From a bacterium (GTDB taxonomy: Bacteria > Cyanobacteriota > Vampirovibrionia > Gastranaerophilales > Gastranaerophilaceae), in assembly GCA_017470815.1 (NCBI GenBank), contig JAFUXT010000020.1:1-64000 (forward strand): a DNA stretch of 64,000 bases. The letters are read 5' to 3'. The notes beneath the pieces are model-generated. The model was not told where the DNA came from. It worked only from the letters and a program-made list of their open reading frames with translations, and made no database searches. The position numbers and the translations under genes were made by a program. Below are positions 1 to 9,004 of the stretch, one piece after another (the stretch's first letter is position 1; each line of letters starts with the position of its first letter).

Positions 1-210
1 AATTACAGGTGCGAGGTTATAACATTCTTCTATTTCAGGTTGATTTGATACGAAGCGGATTGTCGGCAGAGGGCTGAAGCGTGAGCGTGCCCGTTTAACG
101 CCGACAACCAAGCAGTAATCAACGATAACGGCTATATTATAAACATTCTCTGCCCACTTGCTAATTTGCTTAAATTCTTTATTCGTAATATTATATCCAA
201 CTTCTTCCAT
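1..210 (-). CDS. Hypothetical protein, C-terminus cut off by window edge
   Basis: The reverse strand is open from an ATG at 208-210 to the window edge, giving 70 codons without a stop. A strong Shine-Dalgarno sequence (AGGAGG, at about 213-218) precedes the start with good spacing, so this is a translated gene and not a shadow. The visible part begins MEEVGYNITN and contains a basic stretch, VKRARSRF. I do not recognise the family. It lies downstream of the restriction-modification genes on the same strand. The 117-bp gap between them (211-327) holds only a possible 23-codon ORF on the other strand (241-312), which I do not call. Confidence 0.6.
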   Translation of the reverse strand, partial: MEEVGYNITNKEFKQISKWAENVYNIAVIVDYCLVVGVKRARSRFSPLPTIRFVSNQPEIEECYNLAPVI

Positions 211-327
211 AATTCCTCCTAATATCAGGAAACACAATACATGAAAGAAGTCAAAAAAGCGAAAGAGCTGGAAAAATCTTGCAAAAGAACACAAAGAATA
301 AAACGAATATAAATTATTACTTTTTGC

Positions 328-1836
328 TTACTCTTTTTCCCATATAGTTATACTTTTTCTTAAAGGAACACGTCCAAATTTTTTCATTTGTTGACTACTA
401 TTACCTTTTTGTTGTTTTAGTGAATATATTCTCTTGGGTTTAAAGCCAATCATTTCAGCAATTTGTGTAGACATAAAATCAATTGGTATTATCTCACCGG
501 CATAGCGAACGTTATCATTTACGAATGCTACCATTGCTCCATGTTTGCATATTCTAAATAGCTCATAGAAGATAATTGTTAATTCTTCAAAATAACCTCT
601 TACCATTCTGATTACACCACTATTATTAATATCATCATTTAATTTTCTTTTATTTAAAGCCTCTATTATCTCATTAAGCACAAAATTGTTATTTATTATA
701 TTTTCAATCTTTATGTAATCATCATCACGATTTATAGCATGATAAAATTTTTTAATTCTTGATAATTTATTTTTACTTTCAACCGTACAACTTAATAACT
801 CTTGCCTCATTTGTTTTATTGAATCATCACTTATACCCATAAAAGCAAGCTCTAATGCGTAAATACGAGTATAATCATATCTATTGCAATATGGAGGAGA
901 AGTAATAACCCCATTTATCGAATTGCTTTCAATGTTTTGGAGCCCAAATAATGCACTATTCATAAATATTTTTGTATTTACATTACATTTTTGTTTGTCA
1001 AAGGAATTTCGTATAACCATTATGTCGTTTATATAAATGTTTATTTCTGAATTTAAAACGTCTATAACTTTTGGTAAAATGCCTTTATTTAAAATAACTT
1101 TTATTGGTGGAAGTCCTTTTTCTTTTCTTTTTTTATTTGAGTTTAAAACTTTTTCAGACCTATAATCCCAACGTAAATATTGTCCATCCTTTGCGGTATA
1201 ACTAATTTTTTCTAACGAATTTAATAAACAAAGTATAAATAAATTTTTTGAATCCTCAGAAAAATTTGATTGTTTTATTAATTCACAGTAGTATTCTATA
1301 TCATATTCCGTATCAATAGGGTATGCGCCTTTTGTTATATTAATACTATTGGTTCTTAAATTGTAATTTTTAGGACGAGGATTTTTATTTATATATTCCT
1401 TAAATTTTATGATTTCTTTTATATCATATTTAAAGATATTTGTTTTTGCTAATGTAGCAATTTTAGACATTGGCATAATATCAAAACCAATGCTATTTAT
1501 TCCATTTAATAAACAGACTAATGAGGTAGTCCCTGAACCTAAAAACGGATCAACAACAGTATCGTTTTGACAAATATTCATTTCTTCTAAAAGTGTTTCT
1601 ACTAAATCTGACGAGAAACCTTCTTTGTATTTAAGCCATCTATGGATATGTTCTTTTTTGCTAAGTTGATAACTTACACTTTTACGATTAAATTTTTCAG
1701 TAATTTCTAATATATTTGAGTACAAGTTTTCTAATGCTTGTCTATTTGTATCCGTACATAAATTATTTGCTGAAAAGCTTTTAGTTATCCAGTTATCTTT
1801 TTCTGATTTTGTATCAAATAATACAAGTTGTTTCAT
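328..1836 (-). CDS. Type II DNA methyltransferase (modification subunit of AvaI/BsoBI-like system)
   Basis: The 502-residue protein has the SAM-binding motif I DPFLGSGTT at about residues 96-104 and the catalytic motif IV TSPPY at about 312-316. The S/TSPPY form is typical of N4-cytosine methyltransferases and some N6-adenine enzymes. Motif I comes well before motif IV, with some 200 residues between that could hold the target-recognition region. It starts 9 bp after the restriction endonuclease stop, so the pair is probably cotranscribed with the nuclease first. By family knowledge it should protect the same site as its partner (CYCGRG if the nuclease call is right). No clear Shine-Dalgarno sequence is seen. 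The exact base modified cannot be told from sequence alone. Confidence 0.9.
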   Translation of the reverse strand: MKQLVLFDTKSEKDNWITKSFSANNLCTDTNRQALENLYSNILEITEKFNRKSVSYQLSKKEHIHRWLKYKEGFSSDLVETLLEEMNICQNDTVVDPFLGSGTTSLVCLLNGINSIGFDIMPMSKIATLAKTNIFKYDIKEIIKFKEYINKNPRPKNYNLRTNSINITKGAYPIDTEYDIEYYCELIKQSNFSEDSKNLFILCLLNSLEKISYTAKDGQYLRWDYRSEKVLNSNKKRKEKGLPPIKVILNKGILPKVIDVLNSEINIYINDIMVIRNSFDKQKCNVNTKIFMNSALFGLQNIESNSINGVITSPPYCNRYDYTRIYALELAFMGISDDSIKQMRQELLSCTVESKNKLSRIKKFYHAINRDDDYIKIENIINNNFVLNEIIEALNKRKLNDDINNSGVIRMVRGYFEELTIIFYELFRICKHGAMVAFVNDNVRYAGEIIPIDFMSTQIAEMIGFKPKRIYSLKQQKGNSSQQMKKFGRVPLRKSITIWEKE

Positions 1837-1845
1837 CGACCTTAC

Positions 1846-2874
1846 CTATAATGAAATTATCCAACTACAATAATCTACCAGTTGATTCTGCTTTGTCATA
1901 TTTGCGGCTTTTGTTAAAGTTCCATTATTCAGTTGTGCAAATATTTCTTCAGCCATTTTGTTTTCAATAGCAGCACCAATAAAAGATGTTTTCACTTTAT
2001 AACCTTTTATTTTAAAAGCGTTCCTAATCCTTTCAAGAGCAGTATTTGCTGTTTTCCAATGTTCATCTGCTCCAGCCGGATCGATACCTCCTTTTAATTC
2101 ACCCAACATAATTGTTTTTTCTGGAGAATTAATACATTTTTTTAAATCATATTCTTCCTTACCTGAAGAAAACAAACAAATATCAACATTATTTCTCACA
2201 ATGGGAATTTTTAAATTAAAAGATAAAATTCTATTTTCATTTGTATTTTTCCAATAAAATGCTTTAATATATTTTTCAATATCCGCATCATCATTGGATA
2301 CTTTAGACCAATTATTTGAGTTACTAAGTAATACTTCATATTCAAAACCTTGAAATCTTAAGATGGTTATCAATGCACGAACCAATTTTTGTTGTGCATA
2401 AGCACCTACTAAATTTCGCATTGAACCACCCAAACTATCACCTTTAACTAACAAATATCTGTATACAACTTCTTCAACAAATTTGTCCCCTGCGGGTTCT
2501 AAAAAATTTTTTATCAGCTCTTCAATAGCTTTATCTCTGTCATTTTCGGTTAAATATTTTAAAGATTTATCAGACAATCCAGCAGCAGTTAATAAAGGCA
2601 AACGTATTTTTTCCAAATTTAATAGTTCTCTTGGCGTTTTCGCTCCACTCGCTAGTTGACGTAAAATTTTTGCTTCTTCAACTACTGGTGTAGATAATCT
2701 ATTTTTCTCTAAAGCAAAGGCAATAAATCCTGCTCTAGTTTGTTCCCTAGTAGTAACTAAATCTAAATAGTCTTTAATATTGAGAAATGATTTATCATTG
2801 GTAACCATGCGTTTATTATACAACGAATAAATAAACAATTCTATTTTTGGTAAATTCTTGTAATATTTAAACAT
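1846..2874 (-). CDS. Type II restriction endonuclease, AvaI/BsoBI family
   Basis: The 342-residue protein reads like the AvaI/BsoBI family, which cuts C^YCGRG: LEKNRLSTPVVEEAK, LLTAAGLSDKSL, NFLEPAGDKFVEE and KGDSLGGSMRN are family-like blocks. The active-site residues fall with the spacing I recall for BsoBI (Asp212, Glu240, Lys242, His253): here Asp231, Glu259, Lys261 and His272, that is 28, 2 and 11 residues apart. Starting at Met23 (2808) would give 320 residues and bring the numbering within three of BsoBI, so that start may be the real one; neither start has a good ribosome-binding site. The methyltransferase gene follows directly. Family assignment is from memory of conserved blocks; no search was run. 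Confidence 0.87.
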   Translation of the reverse strand: MFKYYKNLPKIELFIYSLYNKRMVTNDKSFLNIKDYLDLVTTREQTRAGFIAFALEKNRLSTPVVEEAKILRQLASGAKTPRELLNLEKIRLPLLTAAGLSDKSLKYLTENDRDKAIEELIKNFLEPAGDKFVEEVVYRYLLVKGDSLGGSMRNLVGAYAQQKLVRALITILRFQGFEYEVLLSNSNNWSKVSNDDADIEKYIKAFYWKNTNENRILSFNLKIPIVRNNVDICLFSSGKEEYDLKKCINSPEKTIMLGELKGGIDPAGADEHWKTANTALERIRNAFKIKGYKVKTSFIGAAIENKMAEEIFAQLNNGTLTKAANMTKQNQLVDYCSWIISL

Positions 2875-2983
2875 TAAATAATGTGAAAATAATAAATTTT
2901 AATAAGCATATTATTTACCTCTAAATAAACTTTTGTAGTACAATTTAGTTAGATGATATAAAAAAAATAAAAAGGGGTCTTGT

Positions 2984-3088
2984 ATGACTTTTCAAATCCC
3001 ATTAATCCCTGAAGACTTACCAAATTCAAGTGTCATTATTGATGAAACAGATTTAACAACAAAGTTATTACATCCATTTTCTAAATAG
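2984..3088 (+). CDS. Possible 34-residue small protein upstream of the R-M genes
   Basis: A short ORF starts at an ATG eight bases after a GGGG-containing purine run (AAAAAGGGG) and reads MTFQIPLIPEDLPNSSVIID and onward to a TAG at 3086-3088. A weak promoter-like pair lies upstream (TTGTAG, 17 bp, ATATAA, about 2933-2961). It is divergent from the restriction endonuclease. It could be a small protein or the surviving N-terminus of a lost gene. No family is recognised. The rest of the 2875-3148 gap holds nothing else I can support. Confidence 0.3.
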   Translation: MTFQIPLIPEDLPNSSVIIDETDLTTKLLHPFSK

Positions 3089-3148
3089 ATATTATTAATA
3101 AATAAATCGTATAATCTTAAGTATATTCTACAATGAATAAATAAACCA

Positions 3149-4588
3149 TTATTTAACTCTTTGCTTTTTGATATACACTAACAGATAAATTAGTACTGCT
3201 ATTGATATGATAAACGCAACTATTTCGGCATATTTTAACGGAAGATTAAAACCTATTCTTTCGCTGAATATAAATGCCATAGTTATAAATACATAAAATA
3301 ATGCAGGAATTAGTGTTACCCAAAAGTTTTTCTTATTTATTGCCATATATATAGTCGCGCAACAAAGAGTCGGAATTGCTATTAATTGGTTAAAGAAAGT
3401 AAAGTATTGCCAAACCATAGAAAAACTGTTTGAATTTGTCTTCGCCCACACTAAAACTAACAAAACACAAATAACAATCGGAATAACTATAACAAGCCGA
3501 TTAAATATTCTCTTTTGTTCAAGATTCAGAGCATCTGCTATTGTGATTCTTAATCCTCTCAGGGCAGTATCCCCTGATGTTATCGGAAGTATTATTACAG
3601 CAATAGTTACCAAAAATGCCAGATGGAACGGTACAAATTTGTTTGCAATAATATTTACAACATTTACTGTTCCTATAAGATTTTGAGGCACCTGATTAAG
3701 AGTATATACATCCATAGAAGCCGCAGCCCAAATCATTGCTATTAATGATTCAATGCACATCATACCGTAAAAAATCTGTCTGCCGTCTTTTTCTTTATCA
3801 ACAGCCCTTGAAATTATTGTTGCCTGTGTGGAATGAAATCCTGACAGTAAACCGCAACTGACTGTCATAAAAAACATTGGTATAAGAGGAAGTTTTTGGG
3901 GATGTATATTAAAATTTTCCAAAGTCAGATTTTGTAAATTTACCCCGTTTATAAAAAATCCTATAAGTATAAGTCCGGTTCCCAATATTAAAAATAAGCC
4001 TAAAATCGGGTAGAATTTGCCTATAATTTTATTAATAGGAAAAAGAGTTGCTAATACGAAATATAAAAGTATTATGATATAAGAGCATAATACAATCGGA
4101 TTTGTTATTCCAAAATCACTAACTCCGAAAAATCGTTCAACAAACAAATCTCCTGCGGTGTAAACAAATACTGTAGCAAGTAAAAGAAGCATTATTGATA
4201 CAATAACCATAAAAATCCTGAACGCATTTTTCCCTAAATACTTATGAATAAGTCCGGTAATTTGTGCGCCGCGATTTCTAACCGAAAGCATTCCTGCGAA
4301 ATAATCGTGCACTCCGCCTGCAAATATACAGCCGACAGGAATGAGTATAAAGGCTATAGGTCCGAATAATATTCCCTGTATAGCCCCGATAATAGGTCCC
4401 ATTCCTGCAATATTCAAAAGATGAATAAGTGAATTTCTGTTTTTGGACATGGGGATAAAATCGACATTATCATTGTTCTTGTGTGCCGGAGTCAATCGCT
4501 CGTCAGGCTCAAAGATTTTATCGATATATCGGGAATAGAATATATACCCTAAAAATAAAATTATTATGCCAATTAAAAAAGTAATCAT
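3149..4588 (-). CDS. cstA: CstA-family carbon starvation/peptide or pyruvate transporter
   Basis: This 479-residue, very hydrophobic inner-membrane protein has the CstA signature regions: FIPMSKNRNSLIHLLNIAGM near residue 45, GPIIGAIQGILFGPIAF, and a loop GGVHDYFAGMLSVRNRG. It is the short form found in many anaerobes, compared with about 700 residues in E. coli CstA. The family imports peptides or pyruvate; substrate is not decided by sequence here. It is a single gene, divergent from birA. A good promoter sits so close upstream (-10 at 4595-4600) that the predicted transcript would begin at or beside the ATG, and no Shine-Dalgarno sequence is present, so it may be translated from a leaderless message. 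Confidence 0.9.
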   Translation of the reverse strand: MITFLIGIIILFLGYIFYSRYIDKIFEPDERLTPAHKNNDNVDFIPMSKNRNSLIHLLNIAGMGPIIGAIQGILFGPIAFILIPVGCIFAGGVHDYFAGMLSVRNRGAQITGLIHKYLGKNAFRIFMVIVSIMLLLLATVFVYTAGDLFVERFFGVSDFGITNPIVLCSYIIILLYFVLATLFPINKIIGKFYPILGLFLILGTGLILIGFFINGVNLQNLTLENFNIHPQKLPLIPMFFMTVSCGLLSGFHSTQATIISRAVDKEKDGRQIFYGMMCIESLIAMIWAAASMDVYTLNQVPQNLIGTVNVVNIIANKFVPFHLAFLVTIAVIILPITSGDTALRGLRITIADALNLEQKRIFNRLVIVIPIVICVLLVLVWAKTNSNSFSMVWQYFTFFNQLIAIPTLCCATIYMAINKKNFWVTLIPALFYVFITMAFIFSERIGFNLPLKYAEIVAFIISIAVLIYLLVYIKKQRVK

Positions 4589-4594
4589 ATATAT

Positions 4595-4623
4595 ATTATA
4601 GAATAATATTTAATTGATGCCAA
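4595..4623 (-). promoter_or_regulatory. Sigma-70-type promoter of cstA
   Basis: On the reverse strand TTGGCA (4618-4623) and TATAAT (4595-4600) are separated by 17 bp. The expected transcription start, about seven bases after the -10 box, falls at about 4588, which is the annotated start codon. AT-rich DNA gives chance matches, but both boxes and the spacing are near consensus. Confidence 0.6.
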
Positions 4624-4711
4624 ATATTAATTTTGAAACTTAATTTGTAAATATATATATTTTGTTTGTAGTATAATTATACTAATTGGAAATTTCTGAT
4701 TAGAGGATTTT

Positions 4712-5437
4712 ATGAGAGTTATAAAACTTGAGGAGACACAATCCACCAATAATTATGCAAAAGAGCATATTACCCTGCTTGAAGACAGGAGTATTGTGCA
4801 TGCCCTTCGTCAGACAAACGGCAGAGGCAGACTAAATCGCACATGGGTTGATTTAGGAGATAATAACTTATTCTTCTCTATTGTTTTAAAACCGTCAAAT
4901 GCGTTTTGCCCCGTTTATTCAAATCTTACCCAATACGCATCAGTTATTTTATGCAAAATTTTTGAAAATTACGGGTTAAACCCGAAAGTCAAATGGCCAA
5001 ATGATGTTATGATTGACGGATTGCGTAAGATTTGCGGAATTTTATGTGAAACAGTTATAGAAAATAACGAACTCAAAGGAATAATTTTAGGTATCGGGAT
5101 AAATTTAAACGCATCAAAAAAAGATGTTGAAAATATTCCCGACAGAGTTGTTACCGCACTTAATCTTGAAATCGGTAAAAGCGTAAATTCCGAAGCGTTT
5201 TTAGATGAATTTTTAACCGAATTTTTCAAATCTTATGATGAATTTTTATCAAAAGGTTTTGAATATATAATGAATGATTACATTAAAAGAAATTGCTTTC
5301 TTGAAAAAGATTTGAATGTTCAGGTTCTAAACAGCGTAAAATCCGGCTATGCAAAAGGAATCAACAATAACGGTGAACTGATTTTGCAAACGGAAGATAA
5401 TAAAGATTTGATATTAAACATAGGAGATATATTATGA
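4712..5437 (+). CDS. birA: Biotin--protein ligase (BirA catalytic domain, no HTH)
   Basis: This cytoplasmic enzyme activates biotin with ATP and attaches it to a lysine of a biotin carrier domain. The 241-residue protein has the biotin-binding GRGR motif in QTNGRGRLNRTW (near residue 36) and the KWPNDVM block followed by KICGIL. It lacks the N-terminal helix-turn-helix of regulatory BirA, so it should be a class I ligase without repressor function. Its stop overlaps the oadG start (ATGA at 5434-5437), placing it at the head of the oxaloacetate decarboxylase operon. The carrier domain of OadA, encoded two genes downstream, is the obvious substrate. A TATAAT box lies at 4672-4677. Confidence 0.95.
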   Translation: MRVIKLEETQSTNNYAKEHITLLEDRSIVHALRQTNGRGRLNRTWVDLGDNNLFFSIVLKPSNAFCPVYSNLTQYASVILCKIFENYGLNPKVKWPNDVMIDGLRKICGILCETVIENNELKGIILGIGINLNASKKDVENIPDRVVTALNLEIGKSVNSEAFLDEFLTEFFKSYDEFLSKGFEYIMNDYIKRNCFLEKDLNVQVLNSVKSGYAKGINNNGELILQTEDNKDLILNIGDIL

Positions 5438-5667
5438 ACAATTTTGAAAACGGGTTGGCATTATTGCTTATCGGAATGGGTACTGTTCTGGCATTCCTTA
5501 CGGTGCTTATATTTGCGATGGGTATAATGTCAAAAATTGTGGGATGGTTGAATAAAATTTTCCCTGAAGCAGTTGAAGAAGTAAAATCAACAGCAAAAAA
5601 AGTTGCTTCTAATGTTGACGAAGCAATAGCAGTAGCAATAGCGGCAATTATGGCTAAAAGAAGTTAA
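5434..5667 (+). CDS. oadG: Oxaloacetate decarboxylase gamma subunit (OadG family)
   Basis: The 77-residue protein has one N-terminal membrane helix (residues about 7-30, with GMGTVLAFLTVLIFAMGIM) and a short charged cytoplasmic tail, the architecture of OadG. In the family this subunit holds the alpha and beta subunits together and helps coordinate Zn2+. The start overlaps the birA stop by four bases, implying translational coupling. It is followed after 28 bp by the alpha subunit gene. The tail is alanine-rich (EAIAVAIAAIMAKRS) and lacks an obvious His cluster, so assembly is its better supported role. Confidence 0.88.
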   Translation: MNNFENGLALLLIGMGTVLAFLTVLIFAMGIMSKIVGWLNKIFPEAVEEVKSTAKKVASNVDEAIAVAIAAIMAKRS

Positions 5668-5695
5668 TTTTAATTTATAATGAAAGGATATATAT

Positions 5696-7486
5696 ATGAG
5701 TAAAAAACTTATTAAAGTAATGGATACGTCATTTAGAGACGGTTTCCAGTCTGTTTACGGAGCAAGAGTTTTTGTTGATGACTTTATTCCTGCTCTGCAA
5801 TCTGCGGTAAAAGCAGGTTTAAGACATTTTGAAGTTGCAGGCGGTGCAAGATTTCAGTCACCGATTTTTTACTGCAACGAAAACGCATTTGAGACAATGG
5901 ACAAAATCAGAGCAGCAGTCGGTCCTGATATCAATTTGCAATCTTTATCAAGAGGCGTAAATGTTGTAGGATTAGATTCTCAACCTCGTGATGTTATTGA
6001 TTTGCATGCAAAAATGTTTGCAAAACACGGTGTTACAACAGTCAGAAACTTTGATGCCCTTAATGATGTAAACAACTTATTATATTCAAGCCAATGTATT
6101 AAAAAACACGGCTTGAAACATGAAGTTACAATTACAATGATGGAACTTCCTATCGGTTGTCAGGGCGCACATGATGTAGAATTTTATGAAAGAGTATTAC
6201 GCTCAATCTTAGATGCGGGAATTGAATTCGATTCATTAGCATTTAAAGATGCATCAGGTACATCAGCACCGAGGAAAGTATTTGAAACAGTAAAAAGAAC
6301 AAGAGAAATATTAGGTGAAGGTGCAGATATTCGTTTCCATTCTCACGAAACTGCAGGAACAGGTTTGGCGGCATATTTGGCAGCATTAGAAGGCGGAGCA
6401 AATTGTATCGACTTGTCTATGAAACCTGTTTCGGGCGGAACTGCACAGCCGGATATCGTTTCTATGTGGCACGCTCTAAAAGGCACCGAATACGATTTGG
6501 GTATTGATGTTGAAAAGATTTTGGAAACGGAAGAAATCTTTAAAGAATGTATGAAAGATTACTTCTTACCGCCTGAAGCAATGGCAGTTAATCCTATGAT
6601 TATCCAATCGCCTTTACCTGGAGGTGCTTTGACAGCAAATACTCAAATGCTTCGTGATAACAATCTGATGGATAAATACCCTGAAGTTGTTGCAGCAATG
6701 AAAGAAGTTGTTGAAAAAGGCGGTTTCGGAACATCTGTTACCCCTGTTTCTCAATTCTATTTCCAACAGGCATTTAATAACGTAATGTTTGGTGCTTGGA
6801 AAAAAATTGCCGAAGGATACGGCAAAATGGTTTTGGGATATTTTGGTAAGACACCTTGTACTCCTGATCCGGAAGTTGTAAAAATTGCTCACGAACAGTT
6901 AGGACTTGAGCCGACGACTGAAACGGTTGTTGATTTGAATGATAAAGATCCGAATAAAGGTTTGGAAGTTGCTAAAAAACGTCTTGAAGATGCAGGATTG
7001 GAAGTTAATGATGAAAACTTATTTATCTCTGCCGCTTGTAAAGAAAAAGGCATTTTATTCTTGCAGGGCAAAGGTACAATCGGAGTTCGTAAGAATGAAA
7101 AATCATCAGAACCTAAAGCATCTGCAGGCAACGATACAAACGGTTATACGGTTACAGTAAACGGTAAAAAATATGCAGTCGCATTAGAAGGCGATAAGGC
7201 AACCGTCAATGGCAAATTGTATGACTTCAATGTTAAAGAAGGTATTGAAGCAAAGGCAAATGTTGGCGGTGAAGGGACACCTGTCAAGGCTGCTTTACCT
7301 GGGAATGTATTAAAAGTTCTTGTATCTGAAGGTGATAACATTTCAGAAGGTGATGTAATTGCAGTTGTTGAAGCAATGAAGATGGAAACAGAAATCAAAT
7401 CACCTGTATCAGGAACAGTTAAATCGGTCGAAATTGAAGTAGGTAATAAAGTCCAAAACGGACAAGTATTGGTAACAATCGGTTAG
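5696..7486 (+). CDS. oadA: Oxaloacetate decarboxylase alpha subunit (carboxyltransferase plus biotin carrier)
   Basis: This soluble subunit transfers the carboxyl group of oxaloacetate to biotin, releasing pyruvate. The 596-residue protein has an N-terminal carboxyltransferase TIM barrel ([11 protein letters not shown] at residues 9-19; metal-binding HSHETAG), a conserved PYC_OADA region, a linker from about residue 475, and a C-terminal biotinyl domain with EAMKMET, whose Lys562 is the biotin site. The common form of the barrel motif is HTHDT(S/A)G, so Glu replaces Asp here. A ribosome-binding site (AAAGGA) precedes the ATG. Its neighbours OadG, OadB and a biotin ligase make the membrane decarboxylase the best call over a pyruvate carboxylase B subunit. 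Confidence 0.95.
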   Translation: MSKKLIKVMDTSFRDGFQSVYGARVFVDDFIPALQSAVKAGLRHFEVAGGARFQSPIFYCNENAFETMDKIRAAVGPDINLQSLSRGVNVVGLDSQPRDVIDLHAKMFAKHGVTTVRNFDALNDVNNLLYSSQCIKKHGLKHEVTITMMELPIGCQGAHDVEFYERVLRSILDAGIEFDSLAFKDASGTSAPRKVFETVKRTREILGEGADIRFHSHETAGTGLAAYLAALEGGANCIDLSMKPVSGGTAQPDIVSMWHALKGTEYDLGIDVEKILETEEIFKECMKDYFLPPEAMAVNPMIIQSPLPGGALTANTQMLRDNNLMDKYPEVVAAMKEVVEKGGFGTSVTPVSQFYFQQAFNNVMFGAWKKIAEGYGKMVLGYFGKTPCTPDPEVVKIAHEQLGLEPTTETVVDLNDKDPNKGLEVAKKRLEDAGLEVNDENLFISAACKEKGILFLQGKGTIGVRKNEKSSEPKASAGNDTNGYTVTVNGKKYAVALEGDKATVNGKLYDFNVKEGIEAKANVGGEGTPVKAALPGNVLKVLVSEGDNISEGDVIAVVEAMKMETEIKSPVSGTVKSVEIEVGNKVQNGQVLVTIG

Positions 7487-7496
7487 GGGGTTTTGG

Positions 7497-8711
7497 ATGG
7501 AAATTACAGATGGTTTAATAAATCTGTGGCAAAATACAGGAATTTATAACCTGATATTGTCACCCGATCCGAAACTTAGCGGAGTTGAACAATTCCTACA
7601 TGTATTCGGTCATCCTATAATGCTTTTGATATGCTTATTCCTTTTATGGTTAGGTATTAAAAAGCAGTATGAACCGCTATTGATGGTTCCAATCGCATTT
7701 GGCGGAATTTTATCCAATATCGCATTTTTAGACCCGAATGAGGCAATCGCAGGACCTAACGGATTTTTGGGTATAATATTTAATTTTGGTATTGATAAAG
7801 GCTTATTCCCATTGATAATCTTTATGGGGGTAGGTGCAATGACAGACTTTGGTCCGTTGATTGCAAATCCAAAAACTGCGCTCTTAGGTGGTGCGGCTCA
7901 GTTTGGTATATTTGGAGCCTTGCTTATGGCTCTTTGCCTGTTTGGTTTTACATTGCCACAGGCTGGTGCTATTGGTATAATCGGCGGTGCTGACGGTCCT
8001 ACATCAATTTATGTTACCCGTTCACTTGCACCTGAATTATTAGGAGCAATTGCTGTTGCAGCATACTCATATATGGCACTTGTGCCTGTTATCCAGCCGC
8101 CTATTATGAAATTATTTACTACAAAAGAAGAACGTGTCATTCAAATGGAACAGTTAAGACCTGTTTCTAAAAGAGAAAAAATCGTGTTCCCGCTTATCGT
8201 TCTGTTTATGTGTATAATCTTGTTACCTTCTGCTTGTCCTTTAGTCGGGGCATTTACATTTGGGAACTTATGTAAAGAATGTGGTGTCGTTGACAGATTA
8301 TCGGATACTATGCAGAATGCTTTAATTAATATAGTTACGATATTCTTAGGCTTGACAGTCGGTTCAAAATTATCGGCGGATCATTTTTTAACAGTTCAGA
8401 CATTATTTATTCTTGTACTTGGTATTTTGGCATTCTCATTTGCCACAGGTGCAGGTGTATTGATGGCAAAACTTATGAACTTGTGCGAAATTATTGCCGC
8501 TAAAATCGGCAAACGTGAACCAAAACTGATTAACCCATTAATCGGTTCTGCAGGAGTATCTGCGGTTCCTATGGCTGCGAGAGTATCAAATAAAGTCGGT
8601 TTGGAATATAATTCTCAAAACTACCTTTTGATGCACGCTATGGGCCCTAACGTATCAGGTGTCATCGGCTCTGCCGTTGCCGCAGGTATTTTGCTTGCAT
8701 TATGTAAATAG
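7497..8711 (+). CDS. oadB: Oxaloacetate decarboxylase beta subunit (Na+ pump)
   Basis: This integral membrane subunit decarboxylates carboxybiotin and couples this to Na+ export. The 404-residue protein is hydrophobic throughout, with the family blocks [32 protein letters not shown] (the conserved Asp of the Na+ site lies in GGADGPT), [15 protein letters not shown] and a C-terminal [13 protein letters not shown]-like region ([16 protein letters not shown]). It starts 10 bp after oadA with an AGGGGG ribosome-binding site, and an intrinsic terminator follows. It completes the birA-oadG-oadA-oadB operon. The family also contains methylmalonyl-CoA and glutaconyl-CoA decarboxylase beta subunits; the OadA barrel next door favours oxaloacetate. 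Confidence 0.95.
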   Translation: MEITDGLINLWQNTGIYNLILSPDPKLSGVEQFLHVFGHPIMLLICLFLLWLGIKKQYEPLLMVPIAFGGILSNIAFLDPNEAIAGPNGFLGIIFNFGIDKGLFPLIIFMGVGAMTDFGPLIANPKTALLGGAAQFGIFGALLMALCLFGFTLPQAGAIGIIGGADGPTSIYVTRSLAPELLGAIAVAAYSYMALVPVIQPPIMKLFTTKEERVIQMEQLRPVSKREKIVFPLIVLFMCIILLPSACPLVGAFTFGNLCKECGVVDRLSDTMQNALINIVTIFLGLTVGSKLSADHFLTVQTLFILVLGILAFSFATGAGVLMAKLMNLCEIIAAKIGKREPKLINPLIGSAGVSAVPMAARVSNKVGLEYNSQNYLLMHAMGPNVSGVIGSAVAAGILLALCK

Positions 8712-8730
8712 TTATTTATTACATTATAAA

Positions 8731-8765
8731 AAAGAGGAAGGCATAAAGCATTCCTCTTTTTTTTT
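8731..8765 (+). terminator. Intrinsic terminator of the oad operon
   Basis: AAAGAGGAA (8731-8739) pairs with TTCCTCTTT (8751-8759) around an 11-base loop and runs into nine T residues. It begins 19 bp after the oadB stop. Confidence 0.9.
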
Positions 8766-8823
8766 AATATTTTGCTATGTAAAGTTCTTGCATTTATAAA
8801 GTGTTTATAATACAATAATTATC

Positions 8824-9003
8824 ATGAAAATTGTAAAAATATTAACCCCGTTGGAAGCGGCAGCAAAGTCACTTTTCAAAGACACAATAGGGAACGACTT
8901 GGGAAAAACTAAACATTGCCAATATGCAAATATATATGATTGTGATATGTTTGTAAAGTCTGCTAAAGCAAAAGTGACATCAAAAAACAGAAGAAAGTGG
9001 TAA
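8824..9003 (+). CDS. Small hypothetical protein (59 aa)
   Basis: The ORF begins MKIVKILTPLEAAAKSLFKD and ends in a basic tail (SKNRRKW). The stop codon is one base before the start of the next gene, so the two are probably translationally coupled. No clear Shine-Dalgarno sequence is visible. Two Cys residues occur mid-protein (KHCQYANIYDCD). I do not recognise a family; gene status rests on the tight arrangement and a balanced residue composition. Confidence 0.55.
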   Translation: MKIVKILTPLEAAAKSLFKDTIGNDLGKTKHCQYANIYDCDMFVKSAKAKVTSKNRRKW

Positions 9004-9004
9004 C

